8,450 nt of DNA, from positions 1-8,450 of the forward strand of contig CAJPJR010000081.1 of NCBI GenBank assembly GCA_905369775.1, read 5' to 3'. This document shows positions 6,347 through 8,450 of this stretch, in pieces. The translations under genes were made by a program, and so were the position numbers. The notes beneath the pieces were generated by a model, which was not told where the DNA came from, searched no databases, and saw only the letters and a list, made by a program, of their open reading frames with translations. Position 1 is the stretch's first letter. Every line of letters begins with the position of its first letter. This DNA is from Prevotellaceae bacterium UBA1746. Lineage in GTDB: Bacteria; Bacteroidota; Bacteroidia; Bacteroidales; Bacteroidaceae.

Positions 6347-7453
6347 ATGAAGTATTATTTTGCCGCTTTCTGCCTACTATTAGGCAGTCTTTTGCCCATT
6401 GAGGCACAAACAACTAGACAAATAGAAGTATCTTTCCCTATACTCAAAGGGAAAATGAGACTTCAGGGAGTTGTTTCACAAGTAGCTGAAGCCCCACAGC
6501 AATCACCTATTTTGGTCTTAGTAACGCCACCACAAGCTTCCAATCGGGACTATGTTGGCTTCTTTAAAGCGTTGTCTGACTCTTTAAACCGTAAGGGGTA
6601 CACAACGTTCAGATATGACAACCGCAGTTACTCCGACACCCTTCAAGGGAATCAGCTTCACGAAGGTCGTTATAGCATGCATGATGCAGCTGACGACCTC
6701 CATGATGCTTTAGCCTTTCTGAAGTCCGACGAGCGTTTCGCATCACATCCAGTGGGCGTTATCGGACATAGTGAAGGAGGTTCTGTCGCCATTATTGAGG
6801 CATCAAGAAACACGGAGGTAAAACAACTTCTACTCCTTGCTACTACGGGGGTGAAAGGAGAGCAAGTATATTACGAACAAATTATGTCGCGTCTTACTCC
6901 TTTTTTAAAGTGGCACTCATATTCAGAAATTAATCTCCTTAGGTACTTGATTTACCGAAATGCTCGCATATTAGCTTCTGAACCAAGAGATAATCAGGCA
7001 ATAAAAGATTTGGAAAAGGAAATAGCTGAGATTTATCAGCGGAATCCAAGTTTTTTCAATTCATCCTTTGGTGTACAAACACAGCAAGAATTTGTAAAAA
7101 GTCAAACGGAACTATTCAAAAACGACGCACGTCTACTTGCATTCATTCGCTATAACCCCAAAAAATATCTGCAAAGTATTCGCTGCCCCATCTTTATTGC
7201 TTATGCAACAAACGACAACTTAATCAATTATCTCGAACACCAAAAAGGAATAGAGTGTGCACTCCTAGAAAATCAGCATTTCAACTTCTTCTCCATTGCG
7301 ATTGACGACGCTAATCACTCATTTGAAGATCAAGAAGGCTACTTACCACTCTATGTTAGTGTCCATCGAAAAGATTCGACACTTGATTTAGGACAAGCAT
7401 TTACCACCTTATTGGATAATATGACAAAATGGCTTCAGGTATCAACAAATTAG
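6347..7453 (+). CDS. Exported alpha/beta hydrolase (serine esterase/peptidase-like)
   Basis: From the ATG at 6347 this is a 368-residue protein. Residues 1-20 (MKYYFAAFCLLLGSLLPIEA) are a clear signal peptide with cleavage before QTT, pointing to the periplasm or outside. The core has the alpha/beta-hydrolase order: strand ILVLVTPPQ (oxyanion region, 55-63), RYDNRSYSDT (89-98, where many relatives have D-x-R-G-x-G-x-S), nucleophile elbow GHSEGG (140-145, Ser142), a helical lid-like insertion (about 170-270), strand PIFIAYATND (281-290, probable acid Asp290) and DANHSF (321-326, probable base His324). A complete triad suggests an active esterase, acyl-peptidase or similar; the substrate is unknown. 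An in-frame GTG at 6320 would add nine residues ahead of the signal peptide, so ATG 6347 is preferred. Base use is distinctly more A/T-rich than the neighbours, and terminal inverted repeats enclose the gene, suggesting transfer. Confidence 0.85.
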   Translation: MKYYFAAFCLLLGSLLPIEAQTTRQIEVSFPILKGKMRLQGVVSQVAEAPQQSPILVLVTPPQASNRDYVGFFKALSDSLNRKGYTTFRYDNRSYSDTLQGNQLHEGRYSMHDAADDLHDALAFLKSDERFASHPVGVIGHSEGGSVAIIEASRNTEVKQLLLLATTGVKGEQVYYEQIMSRLTPFLKWHSYSEINLLRYLIYRNARILASEPRDNQAIKDLEKEIAEIYQRNPSFFNSSFGVQTQQEFVKSQTELFKNDARLLAFIRYNPKKYLQSIRCPIFIAYATNDNLINYLEHQKGIECALLENQHFNFFSIAIDDANHSFEDQEGYLPLYVSVHRKDSTLDLGQAFTTLLDNMTKWLQVSTN

Positions 7454-7499
7454 GTTCATCCGCCATTTGGAGTGGTGAGGTTCTAAAAATATTTATTGC

Positions 7500-7516
7500 T
7501 TAGACCGAACTCAGGT
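7500..7516 (-). repeat. Right terminal inverted repeat of the hydrolase cassette
   Basis: TTAGACCGAACTCAGGT is the exact reverse complement of 6291-6307. It starts 47 bp after the hydrolase stop codon. The next base outward does not continue the match, so the repeat ends as a clean block. Confidence 0.9.
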
Positions 7517-7569
7517 ACTATCCTCGAAAACTGACAAATAATGAGATAAGGCCTCCCTCCTACAACCCA

Positions 7570-7608
7570 ACACTCCCCTCCGCAACATCCGATTGCGGAG
7601 GGGAGTGT
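7570..7608. terminator. Strong hairpin between convergent genes, probable bidirectional terminator
   Basis: A perfect 16-bp stem, ACACTCCCCTCCGCAA (7570-7585) with TTGCGGAGGGGAGTGT (7593-7608), has a 7-nt loop. It is 67 bp past the stop of the minus-strand gene and 117 bp past the hydrolase stop. Neither side has a T-run, so it may act as a weak or factor-assisted terminator, or as an RNA 3'-end stabiliser. Confidence 0.6.
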
Positions 7609-7674
7609 CTCTCATAAGTGGAAAACGTATCGCGGCATCAGAACGAACGAATGGGCAAATCGTAGAGCGGCCAA

Positions 7675-8450
7675 TCAGTTGAAAATGTCGGCTTGCTTAC
7701 GAGGCGGGCGAACGGCTTGGCGGTAGTTGTCGCGGGCAAAACGGGTGAGGATGTCACAGTGGGTCACAAAAGCCGAAGCTTGTCCCGTGGCACGCCAACG
7801 GGCCAAATCCATATAGGCCTTGAACTGACGCGACTGCTTGCGATAGACACGGCGAAACGTGTCGTTTTCAAACACCTCTTTGTAGGCCGGATCCATCGGC
7901 AGCCAAGCCATGGCGTAGAGGGCACGCTCGCGCAGATCGCGATCGGACGAGGCAAGAGCGAGGTTGAGATAGCGCAGACTGAGTCGCTGAAGCGGATCGC
8001 CGGAGAAACGAATGTCGGACAGGTCGCGGTCTTCCCAAGTCCACATACGCGACGAAACGCCATAGCAGGAAAGGAACCAGCAGTCGCCGGCGGGCGAGGC
8101 TTGTGCGAGATAGGTGGCCAGTCGGTAAGCGATGCGCTGGCGTTTGGCAGCATCGGATGTGGAGTTGAACTGCGATTGCAAAAAGAGGATGTCCTGACAG
8201 AACTTTAATTTCACATCTTCCCGGAACGCGTATTCGGCTTCGGGATCTCCATCTTCGTCCACCGGCTGGTGCTTGAACCAGCACTCCACTTTGTAGTCGC
8301 GGCCGGCAACGTAGGACGCGATGTTTTGCGACGAAATGAAATCGAGCGATGTTTGTTTGAAATAGGGTATGGCTTCTTCAAATCGGCATTCGCTCAGCAG
8401 CTTCGTCCCCATCACATCGTTGTAGAATTCCTTGTCGAAGTGGGTGGTGG
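7675..8450 (-). CDS. Protein of unknown function, C-terminal part (enters from right edge)
   Basis: The minus-strand frame is open from the right edge to the TGA at 7677-7675, about 258 residues, with no start inside that needs to be used: codons upstream of the internal GTG (8415) and ATG (8412) read on as THFDKEFYNDV. I do not recognise a named family. The visible part is mainly helical, rich in Arg, Tyr, Trp and Phe, with segments such as EAIPYFKQTS, LRYLNLALASSDRDLRERALYAMAWLP and FKAYMDLARWRA that look like TPR/Sel1-type helix pairs; such proteins commonly act as binding scaffolds. Near the C-terminus is FVTHCDILTRFARDNYR, followed by a basic proline-rich tail ending QADIFN. The localisation signal would be beyond the edge. 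Base composition is G+C-rich like clpB, so it is a resident gene beyond the cassette. The TPR-like description is an inference from helix pattern. Confidence 0.75.
   Translation of the reverse strand, partial: TTHFDKEFYNDVMGTKLLSECRFEEAIPYFKQTSLDFISSQNIASYVAGRDYKVECWFKHQPVDEDGDPEAEYAFREDVKLKFCQDILFLQSQFNSTSDAAKRQRIAYRLATYLAQASPAGDCWFLSCYGVSSRMWTWEDRDLSDIRFSGDPLQRLSLRYLNLALASSDRDLRERALYAMAWLPMDPAYKEVFENDTFRRVYRKQSRQFKAYMDLARWRATGQASAFVTHCDILTRFARDNYRQAVRPPRKQADIFN

Larger units (their letters stand above)
6291..7516 (+). mobile_element. Putative transposase-less mobile cassette carrying a hydrolase gene
   Basis: A 1226-bp unit is bounded by perfect 17-bp inverted repeats and almost filled by one plus-strand gene for an exported hydrolase. 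No transposase or transposase fragment is visible on either strand. The unit is clearly more A/T-rich than the flanking clpB, mutase and right-edge genes. This architecture is that of the mobile insertion cassettes known in other bacteria, in which insertion-sequence ends enclose an unrelated gene and are moved in trans. No direct target duplication is obvious: the bases outside are AACA on the left and ACTA on the right. The ends resemble insertion-sequence ends in style, but I cannot name a family. Confidence 0.6.
7454..7674. other. Convergent intergenic region
   Basis: This holds the right terminal repeat of the cassette, a short A/T-rich segment GGTTCTAAAAATATTTATTG (7479-7498) that resembles in direct orientation the sequence just inside the left end (6301-6320, about 15 of 20 matches), and a strong hairpin between the two converging genes. 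No gene is supported. Confidence 0.5.

Noticed and set aside
6283..7524. Target-site duplication flanking the cassette
   Set aside because: Bases outside the 17-bp repeats (AACA on the left, ACTA on the right) do not form a convincing direct repeat at any length from 2 to 9, and shifting the end by one base does not help.

Overview
The window reads as a piece of a fairly G+C-rich Bacteroidetes (probably Bacteroidales) chromosome. This rests on Bacteroidetes-type promoters (TTTG, about 20 bp, TAnnTTTG) upstream of two genes, starts without a Shine-Dalgarno sequence but with A/T-rich leaders, a secreted sulfatase, and a phosphoglucosamine mutase of the type shared by archaea and Bacteroidetes. 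I cannot fix the genus.

Layout, left to right. (1) At 1-147 (minus) is the N-terminal end of a secreted sulfatase that runs off the left edge. (2) At 433-1830 (minus) is a complete phosphoglucosamine mutase gene with a promoter upstream and a strong hairpin downstream. (3) At 2151-2621 (minus) is a small cytosolic protein of unknown function, with a near-consensus promoter and an intrinsic terminator. (4) A 447-bp divergent region holds palindromes in front of clpB. (5) At 3069-5696 (plus) is a complete clpB disaggregase gene ending in a textbook terminator. (6) The 650 bp between clpB and the next gene holds a large imperfect inverted repeat, two 118-bp arms around a 100-bp centre, studded with CTTCACC motifs. 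(7) At 6347-7453 (plus) is a visibly more A/T-rich gene for an exported alpha/beta hydrolase. It is enclosed by perfect 17-bp terminal inverted repeats at 6291-6307 and 7500-7516, with no transposase inside. (8) After a 16-bp-stem hairpin, a minus-strand gene of unknown function enters from the right edge.

The sulfatase, glmM, small-protein and clpB genes look like independently transcribed genes, three of them general housekeeping or stress functions. The accessory part is about 5800-7520. Its two striking items are the palindromic CTTCACC repeat pair and the 1226-bp hydrolase cassette, which has the architecture of a transposase-less mobile cassette. I found no tRNA, rRNA, CRISPR array or intact transposase gene.
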